From assembly GCA_947561715.1 (NCBI GenBank), contig OX387203.1, forward strand, positions 62,001 through 126,000: a stretch of DNA of 64,000 nt. The letters are read 5' to 3'. The translations under genes were made by a program, and so were the position numbers. Positions 46,501-59,907 of the stretch are shown in pieces (within the stretch, counting starts at the first letter, position 1; every line of letters starts with the position of its first letter). Under the pieces are notes generated by a model, which worked only from the letters and a program-made list of their open reading frames with translations, had not been told where the DNA came from and did not search any database. Source of the stretch: Ascidia mentula. Lineage: Eukaryota; Chordata; Ascidiacea; Phlebobranchia; Ascidiidae.

Positions 46501-49500
46501 GTTTAATAATTTTTCAACCAAATCTTAAAGCAGCAAATTTGAAATTCTGAAATATCACATTTGTTAATATTGACTAAACATAAATAAAGAAATGGAACCA
46601 ATAAAATTTATGGGACAATATACAAATAATATACAATAAAAGAATTAAAATTTCTCACGATTTTTTTGCAAGTTCCAACGAAAAGAGGAATCAAGTAAGC
46701 AACCAAGGTCGTTGCCATGCCAACTAAAAGAGCTTCAAACAATCTAAAATATACAAAATAAAATTTAATTATTTTATATTTTAGACAAATCAGGTTTGTG
46801 GGATATCCGGCCACTTGATGTTTACGAGTTCGAAAGCTTACCTGACAATTTTATGTTTCTTTGCGAGGTAGTGAAGACGAAATATTGTAATTTTTTTGTT
46901 GATGGAATTAAATATGAGGCCGAAGATCCCTCCCCCAAAACCCATGACGATAAAAAGCAAAAGATCTTTCGCGGTCCAGAGATGACATTTCGTGTTGTCC
47001 GATGGACACTGAAATAAAGTGATGTTACTGTAGAAATTCACAAAAACATTTAAATTTGTTTTAACCCCAACAAACCTGGAAAACCCCAAAGGTGAGGAGT
47101 CCATTTTGATAAAAGGAACCCCATGCATTGTACTGAGTCCCAGATAAGAAGAAGTTCAAAGTAAATGTTGACGTCATCGTGCAGAATAACTGAAATAAAA
47201 TGTTGTCTAATAATAAATATATCAATGCAGTTAGGTGCATAATACTTATTTAGCGTATAATTAATAAATATTCATAAAAAATTGATATTTTTGGAGACTT
47301 ATTACATATTTTTACAAGTTATCAGGAAACATCTTAAACTTACAGTTTTCCAGGTAAGACTTTGATTCCAGAAAGAACTTCCCTCCTCCAGACTGAAGAG
47401 CACACCCCCGATGGGAGCACCAAAAGCTGCAGCAACACCAGCAGCTGCCCCCGCACTCACAAAATCCCGTTTGTCCCTGGAAGGTTTGGAAAAATGTAGA
47501 AATGCTAAACATGAAATTCTTAAAATTTTTTACTAAATTAATCATGACCAAAAAAATTGAATTATGAGAACAAAAGTAAAGGGATTGATAAAAAATTCTG
47601 ATATTTAAAATTCTCCCTCAGGATTTTGTGAAAATCATCCGTTACCTGTCCGATCTGAAGAAAGGAATCTTCAGCCTCAAACCCCTGAACGCGAAACTTT
47701 CAAACTGGGGAATCCCCGCTCCTATTACTCCTCCACTATGAATCATTGGCCCTTCTTTTCCAACGAGCAAACCTTAAATGTAATTGTGACAAACTCCCTC
47801 TAGTGAGGAAAATATAATGTTTCAACCTACCACCAGAGACACTAAAGAGCACGCCGACTGCTTTGCAAACAAGGGTTCGGAATCTTGTAACATTTCTAAC
47901 TTTAACTCCATTCAAGTAACATTTAATTTCCGGGATCCCAGACCCAGCTGCCAGTGGCTGTGAAAAGAAAAAAATCAACTCATAATCCCGTGTAAGGCTT
48001 TAGCAACAAATTTAGCAGTTTAACGTGACAATTTGGACCCAAAATATTTAAAAATAAACCTCTTTCAGCAAAACATGAAAAACTAATTTTTATCAGGTTC
48101 GAATTTGTTCACAACCATGCATTTTTAGACACTGACCATAAATGTACGGCTTTATTGAAATTCAAAGATACAACAACTAAAGTTACTTTGAAGCAAATTC
48201 TTACTGTAACAGCGAAAAGTTGCCCCCTAACATTTATTTAATATTTTTTGCCAATAGAAATCTTGCACGTGTTAGCACGACATTTAAACGATCCGTTTGG
48301 CCCCTCGTATGTGTCAAACTAGTAACAATTTGTATCTGTTTCAAGTAGCAACAATTCTTATTATTTTCTATTTGAATTAAAGGAATTAGGAGTTAAATTA
48401 ACCGAACAATTTATAACACGCGGTGAAGTTTCTTAAAGTCACAAGTATTCGGTGAGTGTTTGCAATGACGTCTCATTACTTCAGTGTGTTTTTGTTATAA
48501 ACTCTTTTTCTGTTTCTTACAGAAAACGCATGTACGCATTTGCATGTACACATGTATCTGTGCTCTCAAGTCGATCAATATATCCTTGATGATAGTACAT
48601 GTTGTTTGAGATACTTATAGTTGATTAGTTTTCGCCGCCAAGACAGTGAATATACTGTTAAACACAGTGACTGTTTTAGACAAAAATACGGCAGTCACAC
48701 TTACCTCTCCGTAAACGACAAGAAATGCAGCGATCGCAACAAATAAAAGATTGATAGCGAGAAGAACGAATAGAGCTGATGGGACACATGACCAGTCAGG
48801 GCAGTGAACCATGACTAAAACACAAAAATGTTTATTAATAAACTCACAAGTGATGAATGAGTCGACTTACATTTATTCACTGTCGACAATTTAAGATGGG
48901 TCAAAATTTTTATGATGCTGTCGATAAAAAAAGCAACCTGAAATTGAAAAACACATGTTTCTTATTGATTTTATACTAAACTAGCATCATTTGTGGTATA
49001 ATCATACAGAAGGTGAAAATTGTCAGAACAATTGCAAAAGAATTGTAAATGATTCCCAGAATCACTTACTAAGCATCACCTGCATATTTTATATCAGAAC
49101 TTACCAATGCAGTCAGGACTCCGATAACAAAAATTGAAATCCAACTCAGAATTTCTTTTTTTATTTCATATTGACTTCCATGCTCCTGTAAATTACCATT
49201 GTGATGTAACAAGCCAGCTTAAAGTTTGCATACACAACATACGAATAACTATATTATGTTTGTGCATACAATCATCACCTTGTTTATTTGTTGTACAAGT
49301 TCTCTGTATGGCTGGTTGTAACATTTGTCATAATCCAAACTCTACAGAAAGTTGACAATACACAGTTAAACTACTACCTTCAAATATGTTCAAACAACAC
49401 TACAATGGTTGCAATACAGACAAAAGCTGACAATTTTTTGACCTTTAATCACTTTTTACCTCATAATCCTTGCAGTGTTCAACGTGGTGTGATGATATAA

Positions 49501-49573
49501 GCGAATCTGCATCTTCATCTTGATCTTCGTTTGAATTGGGAGCACAGCAGCAACTCAGAGGACAACTAGGCAT
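43572..49573 (-). CDS. CLCN6: Chloride/proton exchanger CLC-6
   Basis: Late-endosomal CLC-type 2Cl-/H+ exchanger. Verified exons: 49460-49573, 49105-49185, 48871-48937, 48705-48814, 47831-47957, 47646-47772, 47344-47476, 47076-47189, 46842-47008, 46659-46743, 46306-46441, 45985-46138, 45660-45819, 45336-45442. Further exons are at about 44840-45040, 44580-44700, 44230-44440, 44080-44190, 43715-43850 and one ending at the stop 43572-43574. Family motifs: [13 protein letters not shown], gating glutamate in [61 protein letters not shown]. Two C-terminal CBS domains follow ([37 protein letters not shown]). CLC-6 rather than CLC-7 is supported by KCYLNGVKV, the Cys-rich N-terminus and [15 protein letters not shown] separate CLC-7-type beta subunit (OSTM1) is not needed by this class. 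Confidence 0.95.
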
Positions 49574-52500
49574 CGTCTACGCAACTTTTATGCAGTTTGA
49601 AATCTTCCAGAACTTTTTCCAAACAAAAAAGTATGCTTAAAATCCAAACTTGTTGTCATACAGATGAGCTTTCAGCACCAAGTTCGTCACAATATATAAA
49701 ACTTTATACTTTTATGACCTCATACTGTGACATCATAATGGCAAAAAGTAAACATCAATGCATGATCGGTCAACCGTATCACCGGGAGTAACAATGCGTG
49801 ACGGTGGTATCTTGGAAATGTTCTGCAAACAAAATTAAAATCCGTTCTAAAATCACATGTTTTTTGTTTTTCCGAACTCGCCTAAACCCAGCCTTTTATT
49901 GACCAAAATGCCAAATCCCAAATTAAGCACATTTTTCGCAAAAAATGCTCAAATATTTCTTTTGATGATTACGTCACATTTAAATATCAAACCGCTCTTG
50001 TTTTCAAATTACCCATTTTCTATTCAAGCAACATTTACGTATTTAAGTGGGAAGGTATGCAAAGTATAGGTATCACACGTGATAACAATGCCCATTGTGA
50101 CAAATATGCATCCGATTATGCGTCAACAAAACGTCAAATACAAAGCTATGGAAATAGTTTTGCATATTCTCAAAATAAATCACTTTTATTTTTCGCGCAA
50201 GTTCACATAAACAATAAAATTCCACCGATCAAACCTCATGGGTTGTCGAGTCAGATGCCTGGTTATATATAGAGAAGAATTTCTAAAACTAGATCCATTA
50301 TTGATGACCTTGCAAGTGTAAAGTTGTTACCCAAGGTCATGTTGGTGTTTTTGTGTGGGGGATGTTATCATGGCAACAAGTTGAAGCAGGAAGTGGGAGC
50401 CGACATTAGCTGGGTTCTGAGGAATAAATAAGCAAACCCACGTGTTTAGTCAACAAACATGTGATGGAATATTACAGGGAAATATTGACCTCACGGAATA
50501 TATAGTGACTCACACAGTATGTATGGATTTGTAGGGGGTCAAATTCAGATTGTAAAATTTATAGACAAGCACACAATGGCGGCGCTCCCGTAGCATTTTA
50601 ACAAAACGTCAGCAAAATACTTCCGCGATCGCACAAGCGAAAAACCGCCGTAACCATGGTAACTTCCGAATATCGTTGTTGCTTCAAGTTCTGCACGAGG
50701 TTTAGTTTATTTAGGGTTAAGGACAGACAAGGAAGGAAAATACATTCATTGTGGTAAATTCTCGTTTCATTCTTTCTGACAATCGCAGGAAAAACGCTGG
50801 CGCCGCTTGCTTTATTACGTCACAAGTACTTCCTTAATAAAGCGTTGACGATCAGTTCCCTCTTAGAGTGTATAGGACATAGTGTAGTTGTGTTACAACA
50901 CTTAAACTATGTTTGTATCAGGAAACTGCATGGGATGGATTCGGTCAACCGGGGTTAGTTAAATTCATTGAGATTGAAATATTTATATGAAGGTGTTTAT
51001 ATTCAAATTGTTGCAACGATGCAGGTGAACTGAAGGCAATCATACGGAGTAACATCATTACTTAAACGAGTAGACATAATAACGCAGTAGTTGGGGCAGC
51101 AACCCTCACATGGTTTAACTTTTGTTTATAAATAATAATTAACAGCTCTCGAAACTTTACTCTCGCCGGACGCACTGGGCTGTCCTCTGTTACGTCACAA
51201 TGCATTGACACGCGCGTATATTAACCAGCGGGGTGTGCGATGTATTCATAGCTGTGGATAGGTTGCAACAATATTACTTTCCATAAAGTTTGGGGGGGGG
51301 GGGAATTTTAAAATTATCGTTCACAAAATACAATGTTGCGGAAAGTTTTTCGTTTACACGGATAAAATCCCCCAAATTTATGCAAGAAAACGTGAATTTT
51401 GTTCACTTGGCAAACATTTTATGACATCACAATCTATTGCAACAATGAGTAATGTGGCGCAATACTGGAAACTTGCAGGACGAAATATTTGTGAAGAAAA
51501 CTTGAGGAAATATAGCAACAAATAATTACGTCATCAAGAACGCGGTTTTTGTTCGATGTTGAAACACATTTGTTTCAGTACAATGTGATGTCACAATATA
51601 CATCGCTGGTAGCTATGGCAACGTGGATACGCGACAATGGGGTCAGAACATCTTCCCTGTTTGTCGTTTATTCGTTGACAAACGCAGAGTTGCCATAGCA
51701 ACGGTGTGTAAAGTCCAACCTGAAAAATAAAGCTCGGGGAATTCCATAACAAACATCTTTGTTTGAATTGTGTGGCGTAACAATCGCGACAGATGGGCGT
51801 TTGTTTGGTTTTCAAACCCATTCTACATTGTGATGTAACAATAGTCGATACGCACTCGCTTTTTAACACCAATCGAATGTTTCCAACGTGGATTGAGCGT
51901 AGAGACAGAATCACTTGATTTAAACATACTTACACTGTTGATTATTATCAGCTCTTCTTACGTTTCTGTCAGGTTTGATCAAATTCTACCGGAGGGTGGG
52001 ATTTTCCTGTAGCAAATTTCCATCATGAGATCCAGTGGAAAACTATTAGGCAGAAATATACAAGTTGTTTGTAAACTTACGCCGATTTAAACCTTATTTC
52101 TCGTCAGCAGGATGACGTGTAGGTAAATGTGACGTAGGAAATGGTGACGTAACCCAAATGATCAGATCCGTAGCAGCGTGGTTTTCTTATCCGCATCTTC
52201 ACAGTTGATGAACATGGCACAAGAAAACAGAGAAATTCACGCCAACAACATTTTCTGTATGTAAAAATATTTATAGAGAAATTAAAATTGTTACAAAATT
52301 GTTGAATGTTGCAGTTGCTGATGTTGTGAATCTCCACCAGGATAATGGCGGTGTTCAAGGTCAGTACAGGTTTATATACGAACGTATTTATTAAATGCTG
52401 ACGCGAGCGGTATCGGTGGGATTCGAACCAACAACCTCCGGTTTCTGAGAGTTTGTCACAAACCGAGCTCCGATGGTGATTTTGAGTCGGATTTCACAAA

Positions 52501-52642
52501 TCCGTGTACAATATGTTGCATGGAGACATTTAAATTCATGAATAAGTGTGAATAGGTTTGCAGGCTTGACAGCTCAGGCATCGCAGCCTAGCTGGATCAA
52601 CCATTTTTTCCTGGCAATTCAGAGCAAGATTTGAAAAATTAA
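49574..52642. other. Intergenic region between divergent CLCN6 and the NLR gene
   Basis: No gene supported. AT-rich with a homopolymer G run near 51292. A tRNA-related B-box-like fragment (plus strand GGGATTCGAACC) lies at about 52419-52432, near the tRNA-like element at 52643. The promoters of CLCN6 and the NLR gene should be here. Confidence 0.4.
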
Positions 52643-52715
52643 GCTCCCGGTGAGGTTTGAACTCACGACCCTGGGCGAACCAGGCCCAACGCTCTACCAC
52701 CTGAGCTACAGGAGC
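52643..52715 (-). tRNA. tRNA-like element, Thr(GGT)-like anticodon, probably SINE head or pseudogene
   Basis: 73 nt on the minus strand folds as a cloverleaf: acceptor GCTCCTG/CGGGAGC (7 pairs, one G-T), D-arm GCTC/GAGC, anticodon arm TGGGC-CTGGTTC-GCCCA, T-arm GTGAG-TTCAAAC-CTCAC. A-box (TAGCTCAGGTGG) and B-box (AGTTCAAACCT) are good. There is one extra base between D-arm and anticodon arm, and GGT anticodons for Thr are unusual in animals. Similar T-arm fragments elsewhere in the window favour a tRNA-derived SINE. Confidence 0.5.
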
Positions 52716-52947
52716 TCAGTGGTTTCACGGGTAGGGCGCAGTGGGGTGATCCTGCTAATCATGACATTGCATGAAATATTACTAAGTGTGAATAGTTCAC
52801 ATAATGAATTTAAAGCATTAAAATACCCGACTTTGACCCACGAACACTGGAAGCAGTTCAAGTCTGAAGTTGTTGATTCCAAGTGGTCAGCAATAAAATA
52901 TACACCTACAACTTACAGCAAACGTCAGAAGTGATGACGACATCCGG

Positions 52948-55900
52948 ATGGATCTACGTAGGTTGGTTGAGAGCAAACGCCAGGAATCCCTACAACTGAA
53001 CGTCCCTGGAGTTCGCAGGGATAACGTCCCCGTTCGTAACCCGGTCATGAATCAAATCCTCTTCTACGCGGGGGGTGCTGGGCCTGCGAGTGATGATTAC
53101 AACCCAAGGGCCGGGCCCGCCCTCGCAAGTTTGGGGCCCCTGGAATCCCACGAGCTCTTCAGTGAGGTAGGAGGGGAAATCCCCCGGTTTGTGGCGGTCC
53201 TGGGGGAGGCCGGGGCGGGAAAATCTACGATCAGCAGAAGGCTTTGTGACGCAACAGACAAGATTACCCTGCACGCCAACTTCATGAATATGGATTACAC
53301 CGATGACGTCACCCTGGCCGACGTGCTGTTACGTAATCGCTATGGTTGCAGTGAAGAAGACACGCGGGTGTATTTTGATTGGATGAGACGCAACCAATCA
53401 GAATGCAGGGTCATATTCGACGGGTACGACCAGTGGAGTCGGCAGATAACGACACAACCTCACGATATCAACCCGGATGACCCCTACCCCATCGACGTCA
53501 TAATAGGAAACCTATTCAAGCGTGGCGGACTTCTTTGTCAAGTCGAACTTCTTGTGACGTCACGTCCGTACGCGATGCTTCCACTTCCGGAGGATTTGAG
53601 ACCGCAACGAGTACTGATGTTGAACGGGTTCACCCCCCTGCATTCGAAGGAGGTAAAAAGAGTGATGCCCCCCCCCCAACCAAAATTTACTGAGATAATT
53701 CGTTGAAATGTTTCAGTTATTTGTCCACTTTGTGGGGATGGAAGGTGAAGCAAGGTGGAGGAGGTTGGAATCAAATGCTCCACAAATCCCATTTATGTGC
53801 GGCAACCCTGCTATGCTTGTGTACATATCAGCCGCCTGCTGCACCGAACAAGAGGGTGATGACGTCACCAGCATTACGTCAGTGTTGCGGATTGTATTGC
53901 GGGGAGTGATGCACTTGCATGGGAGGAGCACAGTTCCAGTTGATGAACTGATGACCAAAGTAGAGGTCAGAAATAAACACTAGCTTTCATTTGATAATTT
54001 CCTTGTATTTGAATTTATTATTGGTGGATAAAAAACTGGCACAGGAAAACATTGTATGTGGTCCTAACATGTTTGTTTTCATATCAGCAACTGTGACAAG
54101 ATCTTCCACCCAACAGGTGGTCGCTTACAATGCAACCAGGGCTGGTACCGTCCTCATCACAAAGCACAACCTCAATGACCAAGATTTAAACATTGAAGAT
54201 GTCCAGGATCTCACCATTGTCCTACCAGCTGCCTTCTCAGGAATCGTCGCGATGTTGTTCGATGGAGAGGTAAAATTGTACTTCAACCATCAAACACTCC
54301 AGGAATACTTTTCAGCAAAGCATGCAGTAAGTCACAAGATGGCGCTCTCCGACTTCAAACAGTTTGTGAGGCAAAACCTGTTTGATTTCCATTGGACAAT
54401 GGTTAGAAGATTTACTGCAGCACTTCTCATCAACCACGCCTTTAACCCAGGTAAGATTACATTCTGCTACAATCCATGATATACCATCCTTACAAAGTGC
54501 CCTTATTTCCAAACATTTTGATTATTTGTGAACATTTTTAAGCTGCTTTAACCACAGGCTTCCTTATTTGTAATAACTTGGCTCAAACAATGTTTACTTA
54601 TGGAATTAGCGTTTTTTTGTCAAAAAAAAATTGTTTAAATTTTTATATCATGACTAACAAAGTTGTTCATGTTGAAATATCAGTGAAATACAGAATCGTT
54701 TTAGGTAAATTTCCACATCAATAAAACCCCTGCCTTACTTCATTTATTATGTGTCTGCTAAGTTGTGGTGAAGTAACAAATTTAGTTGGTCAAAGATTTC
54801 ATACAGCAGAGTGACGCACACACATAATGTTCACATACCTCCAGGTAGCAACGCAGTTCAACAAGTCCTACGTCCACCCTTTGCTCGTCAAACAAGTGTC
54901 CGCAGGGTATTGGATGCCCTACACATCAATCCCATGAGTGGTAATCTGAATGACATCATAATCTTGTACTAAAAATGTGTAGAAACAAAAAATAATTGTT
55001 CATAAAATGTAACAAGCAACTATAAGTTGACCAAGAAGCAACTTTATTTGCACAGATTAATGTCTTGTTTATTTTGTCAGATGAATTTGAAAAAAGGAAT
55101 TGTTTCCTCACAAAACTGCTGAAAACTTTTGAGCAAGCAGCTGAAACCATGAATGTGGGAAGCACTCAAGATCGAAAGCAAAGTTAGTGAAATATTTTAT
55201 CAATCTACATAAAACTGTAACAAACCAACATCATATATTGAATAATTTACAATAATATCACCACTGTTAATGGGTTTGAGCACAAAATTATAAATATTAT
55301 TTATTACCTTTGACTCAAAGGTCGGCAACGATTCCTTGATATACTCCTTGATGTCCGAGAGTGCAACCACACGGATGTGACAAGAGCTGTTGCCAAGCGA
55401 TTTCCACGTCAGGTCATCTTGGAGCAGATGCCGTTTACTGCAAGCGAAGCTCATGCGTTTGCCTTTGTCTTCCGACATGTGACCAAAGACATCGACTACT
55501 TGGATCTGAGATATTGCAATTTGACGACACAACAGTTTAATCTCATCTGTGAGGGAATTCTGGAGAGCAGAGTGAAGGTTGGAAAGTACAGAACATTTGT
55601 TATTTTCCTGTTAACTAGGATTAAGTGGACAATATTAACATGGCGAAAGGGTGTGGTGGTGTTTAAAAATAAACAAGCATTCTGTTTCACAAACACTTAA
55701 TTGAAAGATATACAGTTCGCTGGATTCACCACTTCAGCTAAATTGTCAACATCCCACTAAAAGTAATGTGGCAGTGACATCACAATGTTAGTTGTGTCAT
55801 AACCATTGTTACACGACAGGTGATTGATGTCAACTTCCACAACAACTCATTGGACACGGAAGGTGCCGGTGTCGTTGGTAGGGTTTTACCAAAGATTGGG

Positions 55901-56171
55901 AAGTTTTTTCGGATGGGAGACGCATTTCTTGAGGAGCACGGAAGGAGGAATGTTACAGAGGATGAGAGGGAGGTTATCCAACGAGCTCTTGACGCGCATC
56001 AAGATCCAGTAAGTTCTGCCCAAACAAACTATTTATTTTATATTCTTTCAGTCAAATTAGGAAAATAAAGTATCTGGAAAATGTGAACATCAAATTTTCC
56101 GATATTTATTTTTGCAGAATCTTGCTGTTTGTGTTGGAGGACCGCGCGATGTAATGAGAGCTCACGTATAA
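52948..56171 (+). CDS. NACHT and leucine-rich repeat protein (NLR)
   Basis: Eight exons: 52948-53652, 53717-53965, 54117-54450, 54845-54940, 55081-55182, 55321-55577, 55820-56008, 56118-56171; 661 residues, all phases consistent. Exon 1 carries the NACHT nucleotide-binding core: Walker A GEAGAGKSTIS (about residue 90) and Walker B RVIFDGYDQW (about residue 155). Winged-helix-like and linker exons follow (FNHQTLQEYFSAKHA). LRR-type sequence is limited to two exons (IDYLDLRYCNLTTQQFNLIC; VIDVNFHNNSLDTEGAGVV), far fewer than in typical NLRs. I see no death-fold N-terminus; an in-frame stop at 52894 limits upstream extension, but an unrecognised 5' exon is possible. The likely role is a cytosolic sensor of innate immunity. 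The coding exons are GC-richer than their surroundings. Confidence 0.85.
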
Positions 56172-57612
56172 GTTCACAATATATGTATAAAGCTTGCCAT
56201 GATATTTGTGTAATATATCTTGTAGTTCCATTGCCTAAAACATTTTGTTTTCAATCACGTACTTGCCAGAATATCTTGCACATTATATAGATTATTCACC
56301 ACAAGAATCCTGGTTATATTGGTAACTTGCCCTGGAAGCTTTATATCTTTCTCTGATATATTCTCTTCACCCCCTGTTTGCATGAATGTTTTTTTATTAC
56401 ATTTTGAGAATCATTGTGTCTGCTACCTAGATTGGAAAGTTTGTAATTTGTGCAAAGGATTTTTTTGGGGCAAATGTTTTTTGAGTGTTTATGTTTATTA
56501 GCAAATTGCGGATGAAATTGTAAAAATTTGCGTTGAGGATAAATTCTCCATGCACGCCATTTTTTTCCAATCCTGGTTTGTTGAACTTTGTGAAAACCAC
56601 AAGTTGTTGCAATATTGCGAAAATTACTTCATTTATATTCTTCACCAATAATATCAGTTCTTGCCTACATGTTATTGTTAATATTGCCACCACTTTTATA
56701 GTGTTTTCCTTACACTAATATCATTATATGATTTCTATATACACAACACAACATTTTAATACTTCCTTGTGGTAAAACCATGTTTAAGTTCCTTAGCTGT
56801 GACTAATGAAATGTAATTTTTTTATATGTATGTGCAGTAAGACTGCCTAAAAAATGATAAAAACGTACTTTCTTAGCAAAATTCGCTTGTTGTTTGTGAA
56901 GGTGACCAACTAATTTTGTACAAAATCACTGTTAAATGCGGGTGTTTTTTCACTTAATAAACTTGCTGTATAACATTTCTATTGTGATTCAACTGATAGG
57001 ATTAGTTAAGGATTTCAATACAAAATTACAACGAGATGAATTGACTTTATCCCGAACTTACATTCACAAGCAGTCTTAAATTTCCCTGTTTTGATACGCA
57101 CATATTTAGGCTGCTTTGATTGGTTTAGACTATCACGTGATGCATTGCATAGGATCAATGATTTCTTTAAAAAAAGTCACTAAACAAAACATTTTGCATC
57201 AACCCAATGAAACATTTTAAAGCAAGTTTAAAACCACAAGTTTTCTTCTGTCTTTTAAGCATGTATTAATGGTTGGCCATCATGCGTTCACCTTCCTTCT
57301 TCGGATGGTTTTGGTATAGTCACCACAAAGTGAAAGTTTTAATTACGGTTATTCCACTATTTACTTTATTTCCAATATATTTAAATACACTCCTTTTTTC
57401 CAATTGTACGTTTTAATTTTTCTTGTTGTAAGGCGGAAAAAATAAATTTACATTTTGCCACAAGTGGGCGTTTTGCTTCCGGTTAATGTCAGGGTAATCC
57501 CCTACCTGCGAAATACAGTTGGAAGTTTATCAATATTAAGAAATTGTATTTTGGGCGCGTGAGCTTGTTTAGAGTTTTCATTTAGTTTTGCATACAGTAG
57601 TTTAGAAAAGAA
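56172..57612. other. Intergenic region between the NLR gene and OMA1
   Basis: AT-rich, with short open frames but nothing with family similarity or splice structure. It holds the NLR 3' UTR and OMA1 promoter. Confidence 0.5.
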
Positions 57613-59674
57613 ATGCCGCGATTGTTTCTGACGTCATTAACAACACTTTATCGACCCTCGCTCGTTTATCGTGCAAAGCTGCCGTTTGCGGGGGAAAATG
57701 TTCCAAGGGTCATCTACAGAGTAAATGTTTCTCCTGTAGCGAAAATCCACCCGAGTCCCAGAAGACCAATCCACACGAGTCCCAGAAGACCAATCCACCC
57801 AATCTTTGCTTTGTTGCTAAAAACAAAAGGAATTAAGGTTTTGAAAGGCGTGTCTATAATATTTGGTCGCACTTTTAGAAAGTTCCACGACCGACTTCCC
57901 AAAAAGATTCAAGAACAACTTTCAAGACATAGAATTGCTTGGAGTTTTGTATCTTTTACGTTGATGTACGTTGTTTATTATTCTTATGTGCATTATGACA
58001 CAAGCCCAATCACGGGAAGAAAAAGATGGATTTCTTTCACAAGAGATCAAATCCTTGCCTTGGCTGAAATGAATTACGATCACCTCCAAAAACAATATGG
58101 AAACAAACTAATGGACAACGACTCAGAACTGTTTGTAAAGTGTCAGAATATCGTTGACGCGTTAGTGAAATGTAATTCAGATATGCATCTCGTTGGTGAC
58201 ATCAAGTGGAATTTGAATGTGGTCGACGATGCTGAAGTTAACAATGCATTTGTTTTGCCAAACGGTCAGATTTTTGTGTTTACTGGAATTCTTCAGTTGC
58301 TCGACAGTTGGCAGGAAGTTGCCGTCATCATCGGTCATGAAATGTCACATGCAATGCTTGGACATGTTCAGGTGATTATACAAGCTGTATATTACAACTT
58401 ATTCATGCCACTGAATTACATAAATTTGACCCTATGGGTCTTGGCAATTGTCTAGAAAATGCTTTTGTAAAATTCATTAGTTTTCATACCCTGGAAATGC
58501 TTTCCTGGTGAAATAATGATTCAACTTTAATTTTTAGGAGCAACAAAGTTTTCTTGCTTTCGGGGAACTCCTAATGGTTCCTCTTCTTTCCTTCATTTGG
58601 TTTCTGTTTGAGGATTTTGCAGCTTTTATCGTTTATTCGGCTGAGCAGCTTATCTACCCCCTCCTGTTCGAGGTTGGGTTTAATCTCCCATTCAGTCGTA
58701 AGCTGGAGATGGAGGCCGACCAGGTCGGTTTGACGCTTGTCGCTAAAGCTTGCTTTGATCCAAGATGGAGCGTTTTGCTGTGGGATAAAATGGCTTTAAA
58801 GGCAAGCATGTTTGTATTGTAGCTTGTACGATATCAAGTAGTGTTAAATTATCATCAATAATACCATTAATTTTATTACCAATACAATTGCTAGGCATGA
58901 GTTGATCTCAAGGTAAATCAATGTACCTGTGATGGTTTATTGAAAGTTGTCAAGATTATGATGTTTATGTAGGAGGCGTGTGATGAGTTCGATGGTGAGA
59001 ATGTTGGTGATCTGGAATACATCTCGACCCACCCTAGCCATGAGAGAAGAGCTTTCCTTCTTGAGAATCAGCTTCCTGATGCTGCGATCATTCGAATCAA
59101 GTGCAATTGTCCCGGTCTTCCAGTCGATGAGAATCCGCTCGTGAAAGCTCATCACCTGAGGAAACTCACGGAAAATATCAGGTTCAAAAAAATTTAAATT
59201 ATTATAATTAATAACTGACATTTGCATAAATGTTGGAAAATAGAAATCTATAAAATTTATAAAATAATAATCTCATTTCACCCCTAGTGGATAATTCTTA
59301 ATAAATATTGAACGTGATTTATTGGAAATCGTTTGTTTCCCAGGAGCCAGACGATGATTCGCACTAAACTCTCATCCTTAAATGAGAAATTATCACAGCA
59401 CTCATCCACCGAAGATCAGCAAATTCTTGAAAATCTTCAAACAAAACTCCGGGATTTGGAAGAAGAGTTTAAAGAGATGGCAGCCCCAAAATCTGGAACA
59501 AAAGTCCTTGAAAAACAAAAGATTTTGTTGTCTTGGGCAAAAAAGTTTCAGGGATTTTTTAAATCCAGTTCATTTGCTTCACTGGGAATTGGAAAAAGTG
59601 GAGAAGAACCAACATCGATCATGGGGACGCCAACGTTTCGCGATCCAAAAATCAAAACTGAACTGAAAAGTTGA
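57613..59674 (+). CDS. OMA1: Mitochondrial inner-membrane metalloendopeptidase OMA1
   Basis: Four exons: 57613-58371, 58538-58801, 58973-59181, 59344-59674; 520 residues, close to the human length. M48-family stress-activated protease that cleaves OPA1 and DELE1 in mitochondria. Seen: an Arg-rich N-terminal presequence with a duplicated RRPIH unit, a membrane segment (SFVSFTLMYVVYYSYV), the zinc motif HEMSHAMLGH at the end of exon 1, the third-ligand helix RKLEMEADQVG in exon 2, and the C-terminal YISTHPSHERR block. Exon 2 ends AAAG|GCAAGC, a GC-AG intron; no GT site gives the correct frame. SPAG7 starts 233 bp downstream on the same strand, and no AATAAA is visible in the gap. Confidence 0.93.
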
Positions 59675-59907
59675 GCGAAGTGCCTTGACAAACTTTTTTG
59701 TTTAGTGTAAACACTGTTACCCAAGATTTATGCAAAATTTATGTTGATTGTTGTTTTATTTACCAGAAGACCTTCTTTGCGCAAATTTAATTTAGAATTT
59801 TGTTAAGTCAGCAACAACCTCTTGGATTGGTGTTTTTTTGAAATAACTTTCAATTTAGTTTATTATTGTTTGCTAACAATGTAGAATTAGGCAATTGTTA
59901 GGAAACA

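Noticed and set aside
51591..51914. 107-residue minus-strand ORF
   Set aside because: No recognisable motif, unusual Cys/His spacing fits no family, and no splice context; probably chance.
52650..52934. ORF upstream of the NLR as its first exon
   Set aside because: It begins inside the tRNA-like element, is in a different frame from the NACHT exon and ends at a stop 13 bp before it; no splice pair links them.
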